29,903 bases of DNA from the NCBI GenBank assembly GCA_023247575.1, contig JAHFGE010000006.1, positions 1-29,903 of the forward strand, in the 5' to 3' direction. Under the pieces are notes generated by a model. The model was not told the DNA's origin, made no database searches, and worked only from the letters and a program-made list of their open reading frames with translations. Of the stretch, positions 15,054 to 22,955 are shown one piece after another. The DNA is from Candidatus Omnitrophota bacterium. GTDB lineage: Bacteria > Omnitrophota > Gorgyraeia > Zapsychrales > Fredricksoniimonadaceae. Both the position numbers and the translations under genes were made by a program. Position 1 is the stretch's first letter. Every line of letters begins with the position of its first letter.

Positions 15054-16054
15054 GTAAAATAAATCCTATGTCATCCCCGAATGTTTCTATCGAGGATCCA
15101 GACTCCATAGGGGCGATTATTAATCGCCCCCTACTAGATTCCCGATTAAAGTATTCGGGAATGACAGAAATCATTTTTATTGTAGGCCCTACCGCCGTTG
15201 GGAAAACTGAAATCGCTTTATTGCTGGCTCAAAAATTAAGCGCGGAAATTATTTCCTGTGATGCCATGCAGGTTTATAAGGAAATCAATATCGCCAGCGC
15301 CAAGCCCACTAAGAAAGATTTAGCTAAGGTCCCGCATCATTGTCTGAATCTGGTTTCCGTCACTGAATCTTTTGACGCGGCACAATTCCGACGGGAAGCT
15401 TGGAAAGCCTTGCAAAATATTTACCAGCGTGGCAAGAGGGTGGTGATGGCCGGTGGCAGCGGCATGTATGTATCGGTGCTTTTAGACGGACTTTTTGAAG
15501 AACCCGCCAAAGATGAAAATTTACGTCGGCAGTTGGAAGCAGACATCAGGAGGGAAGGAACGTTTGTTTTACACCAACGTTTAAAAACATTGGACGCAAA
15601 AGCTGCCGCTAAAATTCATGCCAATGACGCCAGGCGCATTATCCGAGCTTTAGAAGTTATTTTAACGACTCAAAAACCGATCTCTAAGCTCCAGCAAGAA
15701 CGGCGGGGATGGTGGGGCCAGTACACCATTCAAATTTTTGGATTAAACCGTCCGCGGGCAGAGCTTTACCGACGGGCGCAAGAGCGTATTGATCAAATGT
15801 TTAAGCAAGGATTGGTCCAGGAAGTTAAAAGAATTTCAAAATTAAGTTTAAGCGCCACCGCAAAGGCCATGATCGGTGTTCCCGAAGTGCAAGGATTTTT
15901 AAGAGGAGAATATGATTTAGAACGGGCTAAATATTTAATGAAACTGCACACCCGTCATTATATAAAACGCCAATTGACTTGGTTTCGACGAGATAAAAGG
16001 ATAGAATGGATTGATGCCGGAGCGAATTCTTCTAGCCATTGTTGTATTCAATAA
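15050..16054 (+). CDS. miaA: tRNA dimethylallyltransferase, with a repeat-derived N-terminal extension
   Basis: MiaA adds dimethylallyl to A37 of tRNAs that read U-starting codons. Conserved sequence starts at EIIFIVGPTAVGKTEIA, with the P-loop GPTAVGKT (residues 46-53 from this start). ISCDAMQVYKEINIASAKPT and GGSGMYV follow, as does the late HTRHYIKRQLTWFRRD. The start at 15050 overlaps the previous stop as ATGA, a common arrangement here, but puts about 37 residues encoded by a repeat element in front. The ATG at 15161, inside the element's end, is the alternative and would give a 297-residue protein of normal form. Neither has a good ribosome site. The last 13 or so residues overlap hflX by 41 bases. 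Confidence 0.93.
   Translation: MSKINPMSSPNVSIEDPDSIGAIINRPLLDSRLKYSGMTEIIFIVGPTAVGKTEIALLLAQKLSAEIISCDAMQVYKEINIASAKPTKKDLAKVPHHCLNLVSVTESFDAAQFRREAWKALQNIYQRGKRVVMAGGSGMYVSVLLDGLFEEPAKDENLRRQLEADIRREGTFVLHQRLKTLDAKAAAKIHANDARRIIRALEVILTTQKPISKLQQERRGWWGQYTIQIFGLNRPRAELYRRAQERIDQMFKQGLVQEVKRISKLSLSATAKAMIGVPEVQGFLRGEYDLERAKYLMKLHTRHYIKRQLTWFRRDKRIEWIDAGANSSSHCCIQ
15069..15166. repeat. MITE-like element with terminal inverted repeats, copy B, with a nested palindrome
   Basis: It starts TGTCATCCCCGAATG and ends TATTCGGGAATGACA, inverted repeats matching those of copy A at 1774-1856. Shared inner blocks are TCCAG and GATTCCCGATTAAAG. A second palindrome (15108-15133, GGGGCGATTA arms) sits in its middle, absent from copy A, so one repeat has probably entered another. 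The whole element reads without a stop in the miaA frame. Confidence 0.82.
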
Positions 16055-17255
16055 TCGCAGTTCCTGGACCCCGCAGGACGAGGCGGCGGAAATGACTGAG
16101 CTTATCCATTCCTGCGGCGGCCAGGTGGTGCATACAGTTTTCTGCAAGGCCATGCCGCCCACAGCTAGTCACTTGATTACCAAGGGTAAAGTTGAGGAGA
16201 TCCAGGGGTTTTGTGCTTTAGGCGGGGTGGATTGCGTTATCTTAGGGTCTGATTTAAAAGGGGTGCAGCAGCGCAACCTCGAGGAAGATTTTGGGGTTAA
16301 AACCATTGACCGCACTCAGCTCATCCTGGAAATTTTTGCCCGCAACGCGCAGAGCCTCGAGGGTAAAATGCAGGTGGAGTTAGCCCAGTTGCAGTATCGA
16401 TTGCCGCGGTTGGTTGGCCATGGTCAGGAGATGTCACGCTTGGGTGGTGGTATTGGAACTTCTGGTCCCGGGGAAACAAAACTGGAAGTGGATCGTCGCC
16501 GCATTGCCGAGCGCATTACCAAGCTTAAAAAAGATTTACAACAGGTCACCCAGAGCCGTCAGATTAAACGAAAAAAGCGCCAGGAGCAACAGGTGCCGAC
16601 GGCAGCGCTGGTGGGTTACACCAATGCCGGCAAAAGCACCTTGCTCAATGCGTTAACCGATGCCGCTGCCCGCACCCACGAAGGGCTTTTTACCACCCTC
16701 GATCCGCTTTCTAGGCAAACATTTTTACCCGATCATCGCAAAGTCGTTTTCACAGACACCGTTGGATTCATGCATGATTTACCGCACGGGCTTATCGAGG
16801 CTTTTAAAGCCACTCTGGAGGAAGTCAGGCAGGCCGACTTTCTGCTACATGTGATGGACATCAGCAATTCCAATTACCGCCATTTTTATTCTTCGGTTAA
16901 TGCCGTTTTGGATGAGTTAGGGGTTTTAGATAAGCCAACGGTACTGGTACTTAATAAAATCGATCAGTTGGAAGATCAAAAACGTCTAAGGGAATTTGAT
17001 ACTCATCCCTTGGTCGCGGCGGTTTCAGCCCTGAAGGGTCAAAATATCCAGTCGCTGCTGTTGACTTTGGAAGAAGCCTTAAGCCAGGGCACCAAAGAAA
17101 TCGATGTTGTACTGGCAACCAATCGTATGGACTTGGTCAACCTGGCCTATGCCCAGGGTCAGGTCTTGAATGTGGATTACGCTCCCAATGGAATTCATCT
17201 CAAAGCTATTTTATCCACCAAAACCGCAGGACTGATTACTAAAGAAAAACTTTAA
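16014..17255 (+). CDS. hflX: GTPase HflX
   Basis: HflX is a ribosome-binding GTPase that splits stalled 70S ribosomes under stress. The 413-residue protein has the N-terminal HflX domain (VVFNNRSSWTPQDEAAEM and the strong GGGIGTSGPGETKLEVDRRRI signature near residues 143-163). A coiled-coil linker follows, then the G domain with G1 GYTNAGKST (201-209), G3 DTVGF and G4 NKID. A TTG immediately before the ATG (16011) is a possible start; I chose the ATG. It overlaps miaA by 41 bases. miaA and hflX also neighbour each other, with hfq, in proteobacteria. Confidence 0.95.
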   Translation: MPERILLAIVVFNNRSSWTPQDEAAEMTELIHSCGGQVVHTVFCKAMPPTASHLITKGKVEEIQGFCALGGVDCVILGSDLKGVQQRNLEEDFGVKTIDRTQLILEIFARNAQSLEGKMQVELAQLQYRLPRLVGHGQEMSRLGGGIGTSGPGETKLEVDRRRIAERITKLKKDLQQVTQSRQIKRKKRQEQQVPTAALVGYTNAGKSTLLNALTDAAARTHEGLFTTLDPLSRQTFLPDHRKVVFTDTVGFMHDLPHGLIEAFKATLEEVRQADFLLHVMDISNSNYRHFYSSVNAVLDELGVLDKPTVLVLNKIDQLEDQKRLREFDTHPLVAAVSALKGQNIQSLLLTLEEALSQGTKEIDVVLATNRMDLVNLAYAQGQVLNVDYAPNGIHLKAILSTKTAGLITKEKL

Positions 17256-17270
17256 TAAAAAATGGGGAGG

Positions 17271-17300
17271 GTCAATCTCGAGCGTAGTCGAGAGATTGAC
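17271..17300. repeat. Inverted repeat upstream of the bamD-like gene
   Basis: The arms GTCAATCTC and GAGATTGAC enclose a core GAGCGTAGTCGAGA. The core is close to GAGCGAAGTCGAAG in the repeat at 29840-29889, so both belong to one palindrome family. The right end supplies TTGAC of the -35 box described next. Confidence 0.8.
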
Positions 17301-17324
17301 AAAACAACATATCTATGTTAGATT
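17296..17324 (+). promoter_or_regulatory. Strong promoter candidate for the bamD–lptE–holA genes
   Basis: A perfect TTGACA (-35, 17296-17301) is followed by a 17-bp spacer and TAGATT (-10, 17319-17324), with the extended element TGT in front. Transcription would start about 17331, which is the ATG of the next gene, so the message may have no leader. There is no Shine-Dalgarno sequence before that ATG, which fits. Confidence 0.55.
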
Positions 17325-17330
17325 GACGCA

Positions 17331-18278
17331 ATGTCCATTCGACGGCTCACTCTTCTTTTAATCCTGATATTGATTTTTTCTGCCCCTGCTCATGCGGTGT
17401 GGATTTGGACACCCCAAACGGGAAAGTTCATTAACCCGAAATGGGCTGTCAAATCCACTCCCAAGGAACAATTGGAATATGCTCTGGCCTTTATGAACGG
17501 CAAAAAATATAATGAGGCCATCTCCGAATTTAAGAAACTCCTTAAGCATTATCCCCGCGCTAAAGAAGCCCCCGAAGCCCAGTATTACATAGGCAAAGTC
17601 CTGGAAGAGCTTAATAAACCTTATGAGGCCTATAAAGCTTATCAAGTGGTCATTGATAAATATCCCTTTAGCGAACGGGCGGGGGAGATTGTAGAGCTGG
17701 AATATCAAATTGCCAATCAGCTTCTGGAAGGCAGAAATAAGCGGGGGAAATTATTGGAGGTGTTTATTGGCGGGGACGACCGTGTCATTGAAGTTTTTCG
17801 CACGGTTATTAAAGACGCTCCTTATGGCAAATATGCAGCCATTTCGCAGTATAAAATAGCACTCTATTTGAAAGAAAAAGATTTATATGACGAAGCCCGT
17901 GATGAGTTTGAAAAAACCATGAATGACTATCCCAGAAGCGAATGGGCCAGGGCGGCACAGTTTCAAATTGCCATGGCCGATACCAAACGCTCAGGCAATG
18001 CCCAGCATGAGCAGAAGACCACTCAGCTGGCCATCGATGGTTTCAAAGAATTCGTCAAAAATCACCCTGAAAGTGAATTGACTCCTCAAGCTAAGGCGCA
18101 AATTTCCCGTTTGCACGATCGAGAAGCGGAAAATGATTTTCTTATTGCTAAATTTTACGAAAAACAAAAAAATTTTAAATCAGCCAGGGTCTATTATAGG
18201 GAAATTATTAATAAATACGCGGATACGGCCTGGGGACCCAAGGCATTGATGCGTTTGAAAGTTGTCGAGGACAAATAA
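17331..18278 (+). CDS. BamD/YfiO-like TPR protein, outer membrane assembly
   Basis: The protein has 315 residues. A signal peptide (MSIRR, a leucine/isoleucine core, then SAPAHA) fixes the start. The mature protein has five or so TPR-like repeats, such as LEYALAFMNGKKYNEAISEF, EAQYYIGKVLEELNKPYEAYKAY and AISQYKIALYLKEKDLYDEARDEF. BamD scaffolds the BAM complex that inserts outer membrane beta-barrels. Unlike E. coli BamD it lacks a lipobox cysteine after the signal peptide. The alternative is a generic YbgF-like TPR protein, but the LptE-like lipoprotein starting in its stop codon supports an envelope role. Confidence 0.8.
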   Translation: MSIRRLTLLLILILIFSAPAHAVWIWTPQTGKFINPKWAVKSTPKEQLEYALAFMNGKKYNEAISEFKKLLKHYPRAKEAPEAQYYIGKVLEELNKPYEAYKAYQVVIDKYPFSERAGEIVELEYQIANQLLEGRNKRGKLLEVFIGGDDRVIEVFRTVIKDAPYGKYAAISQYKIALYLKEKDLYDEARDEFEKTMNDYPRSEWARAAQFQIAMADTKRSGNAQHEQKTTQLAIDGFKEFVKNHPESELTPQAKAQISRLHDREAENDFLIAKFYEKQKNFKSARVYYREIINKYADTAWGPKALMRLKVVEDK

Positions 18279-18793
18279 TGTGTAAATTTTCTATGGTTCT
18301 TGCTTTATTTTTATCTGGCTGTGGCTACACGACCGGCTCTCTCCTGCCTGCCAATTTCCACACTCTTTATGTGGAGTCCTTTCATAACAAAGTCCAGTTT
18401 GTTAATGAAGAATTCCGCGGATTGTATGTGCCCTTGTTGGAAACCAAGGTGCGTACCGCCATCATTGACCGTTTTCAACTGGACGGGCATTTGCGTTTAA
18501 GCGACTCGAATAAAAGTGATTTGATCCTTAAAGGTGACCTGATCGGTTTTCAGCGCGATGATTTAAGAAAGGATCAGAATCAGAATGTAACGGAATATCG
18601 TTTACGCATCATCGTATCTTTGACGATGATCGATAACACGAATGGCCAGATATTTTGGGACGAGCCTTCGTTTGCCGGGGAGTTCACCTACTTTACGACC
18701 GGGCCTCAGGCGAAAAGTGAATCGGACGCCCTCAATGATACTTTAACCGATTTGTCTCGTCGGGTGGTGGAACGCACCATTGAGAACTGGTAG
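18278..18793 (+). CDS. lptE: LptE-like outer membrane lipoprotein
   Basis: LptE plugs the LptD barrel that places lipopolysaccharide in the outer membrane. The 171-residue product has a lipoprotein signal with lipobox LSGC (Cys15) followed by GYTTGSLLP, the usual beginning of this family. IDRFQLDGHLRL, SDLILKGDLIGFQRD and EYRLRIIVSLTMID resemble the LptE/RlpB core. Its start shares a base with the bamD-like stop (TAATG). The lptE–holA order is also found in E. coli, which strengthens the call in spite of weak sequence conservation. Confidence 0.82.
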   Translation: MCKFSMVLALFLSGCGYTTGSLLPANFHTLYVESFHNKVQFVNEEFRGLYVPLLETKVRTAIIDRFQLDGHLRLSDSNKSDLILKGDLIGFQRDDLRKDQNQNVTEYRLRIIVSLTMIDNTNGQIFWDEPSFAGEFTYFTTGPQAKSESDALNDTLTDLSRRVVERTIENW

Positions 18794-18801
18794 CAGGAAG
18801 C

Positions 18802-19446
18802 ATGATCTATCTACTTTTAGGCGAAGATGTCCATTTAAAAGATCGCCAAATTTCCGAGATCAAATCTAAACTCCTCCCATCTGAAGCTGTTCCTTTCGAT
18901 TTCGAATCTCTGGACGCCCATCATTTGTCCGCCTTCGATTTGAAAAAATCACTTTTGGCTTTGCCGATTCTTTCTCCCCAACGTCTCATTCTGATTCGTC
19001 ATGGACATCAATTAAGAAATGAGGCGGCAGAAGTCCTTTTGTCCTTTGCCAAGGAAGCGCCGGTGCATTGCGATGTTATGTTAGAAGCCGCCGGAGAACT
19101 GAAAGGGATCCTAAAAGAAATTTCTGCCTATGCGCGAACTTTTGTGTTTGGGGTTAAACAAGAAGCCAATGTTTTTGATATGACTAGACTCATGTCTGCC
19201 CGAAAAATCACTGAAGCGTTAAAAATGCTTCATGAATTTTACCAAGAAGGCGTGTATCCTTTACAACTGATGGGAGTCCTGGTGTGGTATTGGGGGAAAG
19301 AAGGGCGGGCTTTGGGATCAGTGGAATTTGAACAGGGATTAAAAGCTTTACAAGAGGCTGACTTGAATATTAAACGCAGCCGTCTTTTACCAGAGTATGC
19401 GGTAGAGAAGTTGGTGGTGGAATTGGTGGAATTATTTAGAAAGTAA
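18802..19446 (+). CDS. holA: DNA polymerase III delta subunit, short form
   Basis: The delta subunit opens the sliding clamp in the clamp loader. The N-terminus MIYLLLGEDVHLKDRQISEI and the later ALPILSPQRLILIRHG match the nucleotide-fold domain. NVFDMTRLMSARKITEALKML through PLQLMGVLVWYWGKEGRAL and NIKRSRLLPEYAVEKLVVELV match the C-terminal collar region. It has only 214 residues instead of about 330. The segment between the first domain and NVFDM, normally the rest of the ATPase-like module, is missing. Position between lptE and rpsT fits holA. The 3' end overlaps rpsT on the other strand by 15 bases. Confidence 0.83.
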   Translation: MIYLLLGEDVHLKDRQISEIKSKLLPSEAVPFDFESLDAHHLSAFDLKKSLLALPILSPQRLILIRHGHQLRNEAAEVLLSFAKEAPVHCDVMLEAAGELKGILKEISAYARTFVFGVKQEANVFDMTRLMSARKITEALKMLHEFYQEGVYPLQLMGVLVWYWGKEGRALGSVEFEQGLKALQEADLNIKRSRLLPEYAVEKLVVELVELFRK

Positions 19447-19689
19447 TAATTTTGCAAAGCGGGATTTACGACGGGCTGCGGTATTTTTATGCAACACATG
19501 GCGTTTGGCCGCCTTGTCTATTTTTTTATAGAGTGCTTTTAAAATTTCTTTGGCTTTATTTGGATCGGTTTTAGCAGTGGTCACAAAGGATTTAGCCGTT
19601 TTTTTTAAATCGGTTTTAATATCCAGATTGTGCATGTGGCGCGCCCGATTTTGGTGTAGATCTTTGATGGCATTACGGCGTTGGGGCAT
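19432..19689 (-). CDS. rpsT: 30S ribosomal protein S20
   Basis: S20 is a primary 16S rRNA-binding protein. The 85-residue product is Lys/Arg-rich: MPQRRNAIKDLHQNRARHMHN, then a central helix and KKIDKAAKRHVLHKNTAARRKSRFAKLL, the S20 signature. A ribosome site AAAGGAAA lies 8 bases before the start on this strand. It is the only - strand gene in the window and its last codons overlap the end of holA. holA and rpsT are neighbours in many genomes. Confidence 0.95.
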   Translation of the reverse strand: MPQRRNAIKDLHQNRARHMHNLDIKTDLKKTAKSFVTTAKTDPNKAKEILKALYKKIDKAAKRHVLHKNTAARRKSRFAKLLLSK

Positions 19690-19715
19690 GTTTTATTTCC
19701 TTTATTATTGTCCTA

Positions 19716-19743
19716 GTAGGGGCACGGCATGCCGTGCCCCTAC
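19716..19743. repeat. Perfect 28-bp palindrome between rpsT and murJ
   Basis: GTAGGGGCACGGCA is followed directly by its exact reverse complement. Palindromes of this GTAGGGGC...GCCCCTAC type recur in many bacterial genomes, and the nested palindrome at 15108-15133 is a relative. Here it lies in the divergent control region of rpsT and murJ. Confidence 0.9.
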
Positions 19744-19776
19744 AGAAGGCGGTTAATATATCAAACCTCATTTTTT

Positions 19777-21342
19777 ATGTCAACAGATAAATCTCAATCC
19801 AATTTAGCCAAATCAGCCGCTATCATCTCGCTGGGGGTGCTTTCATCCAGGGCATTAGGATTTATCCGGGATGTGATCCTGGCCAATCTTTTAGGAACAG
19901 GTATGGTGGCTGAAGCATTTTTTGTGGCCCAGCGTATTCCCAACCTGCTGCGTGATCTTGCCGGAGAAGGGGCTGCCAATGCCGCCATTGTTCCGGTTTT
20001 AGCCGAGTACCAGAAAAATAAAACAAAACAGGAGTGGCATCAGTTGGTTAATGTCTTGATGGCTTGGGCCTTGATTATTTTGGGCTGCCTGACTCTCTTA
20101 GGGATGATATTAGCGCCTTTGATTGTCCGACTGATGGCCCCTGGATTTATCGATGATCTGGCCAAATACCAACTGACCGTGGACTTAACCAGAATCATGT
20201 TTCCTTATTTAGTATTAATTGCCCTGACGGCTTTACAGATGGGCGTGCTCTACACCTTACATTCTTTTACAGCTCCCGCTTTTTCTTCCTGCCTGTTAAA
20301 TGCAGCTTTGATTATCAGCGCCTGGGCGGCTTCTTTATTCTCTTGGGGCATGGCTTATGTTTTATCCGCCGGCGTTTTAGCAGGAGGGATTTTACAGCTG
20401 GCTCTGCAGCGGGGAGCACTGGCCAGACTTGGGTTTCTCTGGAAGTGGCCTTCCCATTTACGTCATGAAGGGGTAGTCAAAATAGCTAAACTTTTATTAC
20501 CGCGGTTATGGGGATCGGCGGTGTATCAACTCAATATTTTTGTGGATACCTTATGCGCTTCTTTCGCATTTGTTGTTGGGTCGGGAGGCATTGCCGCGAT
20601 TTATTTTGCCAATCGTCTTATCCAACTGCCTTTGGGGGTTTTTGCCTATGCGCTCACCAGCGCTTCTTTGCCGTCTTTATCTGTCTTGGCCGCCGAGGGT
20701 GACCATAGTACTTTTAAAAAGGCCCTGCTTTTTTCTTTAAAGAATCTTCTTTTTATTTTACTGCCCTGCGCGGTCTTTCTTTGCGTACTGTCACCGTATT
20801 TAGTGCAGACCATTTTTCAGCGCGGCGCTTTTGATCAACACTCGACGTATATCACATCTTTGGTGTTACAATTTTTAAGCTTGGGGCTGCCATTTTTCGG
20901 GGCGACACGGGTGATGGTCTCAGGGTTTTATGCGTTGCAGGATACCCAGACCTCGGTGAGAATCGCCACGGTGTGCCTTTTAATCAACGGTATTCTTAAT
21001 GTGCTTTTGATGTTCCCTTTGAAAATAGGGGGGATTGCTTTAGCCAGCAGCATTTCGGGGTTGGCCAATTTTACCATGCTTTTTACCACCATGAGCGAAC
21101 GTTTAGGCGGCATGAGAGGGATATTAAGGAAATTTTTTTGGCGTTTGGCTCCTTGTTTAATGCTGATGGCAGGGGCCATGCTGGCCCTGCTGGAATTTTT
21201 GCCTTTGACCGGAATTGTCAAGTTAGGGATCGCTATTATCGTCGGCAGTATGTCTTTTTTAATAGGTTGTTGGTTTTTTAGAGTACCTGAAAGCAGACCG
21301 TTATGGAGAATCTTAAGGCTAAAATTAAAGCGCTCCCTTTAA
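19777..21342 (+). CDS. murJ: Lipid II flippase MurJ
   Basis: MurJ moves lipid II across the inner membrane for cell-wall synthesis. The start is the ATG at 19777 (MSTDKSQSNLAKSAAIISLG); an upstream ATG falls in the palindrome and adds unrelated residues. The 521-residue protein has some 13-14 hydrophobic segments. Family marks are SSRALGFIRDVILANLLGTG, AEAFFVAQRIPNLLRDLAGEGA and, later, FFGATRVMVSGFYALQDTQTSVRIA. The 3' end overlaps uvrC by 40 bases. Confidence 0.95.
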   Translation: MSTDKSQSNLAKSAAIISLGVLSSRALGFIRDVILANLLGTGMVAEAFFVAQRIPNLLRDLAGEGAANAAIVPVLAEYQKNKTKQEWHQLVNVLMAWALIILGCLTLLGMILAPLIVRLMAPGFIDDLAKYQLTVDLTRIMFPYLVLIALTALQMGVLYTLHSFTAPAFSSCLLNAALIISAWAASLFSWGMAYVLSAGVLAGGILQLALQRGALARLGFLWKWPSHLRHEGVVKIAKLLLPRLWGSAVYQLNIFVDTLCASFAFVVGSGGIAAIYFANRLIQLPLGVFAYALTSASLPSLSVLAAEGDHSTFKKALLFSLKNLLFILLPCAVFLCVLSPYLVQTIFQRGAFDQHSTYITSLVLQFLSLGLPFFGATRVMVSGFYALQDTQTSVRIATVCLLINGILNVLLMFPLKIGGIALASSISGLANFTMLFTTMSERLGGMRGILRKFFWRLAPCLMLMAGAMLALLEFLPLTGIVKLGIAIIVGSMSFLIGCWFFRVPESRPLWRILRLKLKRSL

Positions 21343-22577
21343 CGAGCGGAGTCTACATGTTTAAAGATCACCAGGGGAAAATTATTTACGTGGGCAAGGC
21401 CGTGTCTTTGCGCCGTCGGGTAGAATCGTATTTTCGCAACAACCATAGGGATTTTAAAACCGGTCTCATGGTCAATCGGATTAGCGATATCGAAATCGCT
21501 TTAACCCACTCTGAAGCGGAAGCTCTGCTTCTGGAAGCCAGCCTGATCAAAAAGCATCAGCCCAAATACAACGTGGAGCTCAAAGACGGCAAGAGCTATC
21601 CCTATATTCAAATCACCGATGAGGAATTTCCGCTGGTGTCTTTGGTGCGTTTAAACACGCGAAAGAATAAAGATGTCAAGGCTTTTCTTTATGGTCCCTA
21701 CGTCAGTCCTGCCCTCATCCGAGAAGCGCTGAATATCATCCGAAAAATTTTCCCCTTCCGTACCTGTGAGCCGTTGGCCAACCAACCCTGTCTGTATTAT
21801 TCCTTAGGGTTGTGTGACGCCCCTTGTGTGGGCAAGATTTCCAAAGAAGAATACGCCCGCAATATCCGTCATGTCCGACTGATTTTAGAGGGCAAAAAGG
21901 GTGCTCTTTACAGCCATTTGCAAAAGGAAATGGAGGAGTTCTCCTGTCAAAAAAACTTTGAGGCAGCGGCCAAGGTGCGTGATCAAATCCGTGCCATCGC
22001 AGCGTTATACTCTGGAACTAAAGATATCAATGCCTTTAAAGAAGCTGAGCAGTTGCAAAGAGTTTTGGGGTTAGATCATGCACCGGCCCGCCTTGAATGT
22101 TTCGATATTTCCAATACCATGGGCCATCAGGCGGTGGGTTCCATGGTTTCTTTCTTTAACGGCAAGCCCGATAAGCATCATTATCGTCGTTTTAGAATCA
22201 GGACCGTCGAGGGCATCGATGATTTCCGCATGATGGCCGAGGTGGTCCGACGCCGATACACCAGGCTTAAAAACGAAGGCTTGGCCTATCCTGATTTCAT
22301 CATGATCGATGGAGGCAAGGGCCAACTGGCCGCTGCCGTAAACGCTTTAAAAGAGCTGCAGGCCAGTATCCCTATCATGGCTTTAGCCAAGCAACAAGAG
22401 GAAATTTTTATACCGAGGAAACGCCATCCTATCAGGCTGCCTAAAGACTCTTTAGGGTTGAAACTGCTGCAGCGGGTGCGTGATGAGGCGCACCGATTTG
22501 CCATTACGTATCATAGAAACTTGCGAACAAAAAAATTATTGATACCGCATGAAAAAAATAAAATTGACCGAATTTGA
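21303..22577 (+). CDS. uvrC: Excinuclease subunit UvrC, compact form
   Basis: UvrC makes both cuts in nucleotide excision repair. An N-terminal GIY-YIG nuclease is clear (GVY at 16-18, YVG at 29-31). A Cys-containing CLYYSLGLCDAPCVGKIS follows, then a UVR helix pair near 195-235, and an RNase H-like nuclease with LECFDISNTMGHQAVGSMV and IMIDGGKGQLAAA. It ends RDEAHRFAITYHRNLRTKK plus a short tail. At 424 residues it is much shorter than the usual roughly 600. It lacks the segment between UVR and the RNase H domain and the C-terminal helix-hairpin-helix. No such sequence is seen downstream in another frame, so this is not a simple frameshift. It overlaps murJ and the next gene. Confidence 0.93.
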   Translation: MENLKAKIKALPLTSGVYMFKDHQGKIIYVGKAVSLRRRVESYFRNNHRDFKTGLMVNRISDIEIALTHSEAEALLLEASLIKKHQPKYNVELKDGKSYPYIQITDEEFPLVSLVRLNTRKNKDVKAFLYGPYVSPALIREALNIIRKIFPFRTCEPLANQPCLYYSLGLCDAPCVGKISKEEYARNIRHVRLILEGKKGALYSHLQKEMEEFSCQKNFEAAAKVRDQIRAIAALYSGTKDINAFKEAEQLQRVLGLDHAPARLECFDISNTMGHQAVGSMVSFFNGKPDKHHYRRFRIRTVEGIDDFRMMAEVVRRRYTRLKNEGLAYPDFIMIDGGKGQLAAAVNALKELQASIPIMALAKQQEEIFIPRKRHPIRLPKDSLGLKLLQRVRDEAHRFAITYHRNLRTKKLLIPHEKNKIDRI

Positions 22578-22854
22578 ATGGTCTGTCCTGAAGGCGACGA
22601 TGACCATCCCCTTAGGCCAAACGCGTACCTACAAATGGATTGCTCGAAAAATAGGCCAACCGCAGGCCGTACGTGCCGTAGGTCAGGCCCTTCGCAAAAA
22701 CCCTTATCCTCTCATGATCCCTTGCCATCGTGTCATCAAATCCAATGGGACATTAGGGGCGTATGCTGGAAAAATGGACGGCAAAAAGGGACGTTTAATT
22801 GAGATTGAGCGTTCCATTGTTAAGGCCATTGGCGAAGAGGTTTCCTCATATTGA
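22549..22854 (+). CDS. Methylated-DNA–protein-cysteine methyltransferase (single domain)
   Basis: The protein takes alkyl groups from O6-alkylguanine onto its own cysteine. Its 101 residues match only the C-terminal active domain: GQTRTYKWIARKIGQPQAVRAVGQALRKNP, then the active site IPCHRVI (Cys59) and GAYAGKMDGKKGRLIEIE. The presence of Cys, not Trp, in PCHRV argues against the inactive alkyltransferase-like group. It overlaps uvrC by 29 bases, so two DNA repair genes are co-transcribed. MGMT domains of this size without the N-terminal domain are known. Confidence 0.92.
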   Translation: MKKIKLTEFEWSVLKATMTIPLGQTRTYKWIARKIGQPQAVRAVGQALRKNPYPLMIPCHRVIKSNGTLGAYAGKMDGKKGRLIEIERSIVKAIGEEVSSY

Positions 22855-22863
22855 TAAATAGCA

Positions 22864-22892
22864 TTGTACACGCTGGATCGGTTTGTTATAAT
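22864..22892 (+). promoter_or_regulatory. Promoter candidate for the GPH symporter gene, overlapped by an inverted repeat
   Basis: TTGTAC and a perfect extended -10 TGTTATAAT are separated by 17 bp; the -35 matches only partly. CGGTTT (22879-22884) and AAACCG (22895-22900) flank the -10 and are followed by seven T. That stem could act as an operator or as a weak terminator for the repair genes. Confidence 0.5.
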
Positions 22893-22955
22893 CAAAACCG
22901 TTTTTTTGATTTTAAAATTAAAACGACCCGCTGGGCGGGGTCAGGGAGGTAGTGA

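Noticed and set aside
21303..22577. UvrC shortened by a frameshift
   Set aside because: The sequence after the stop encodes the alkyltransferase, and no helix-hairpin-helix sequence is visible in another frame. The middle segment is also missing, which a single frameshift cannot explain.
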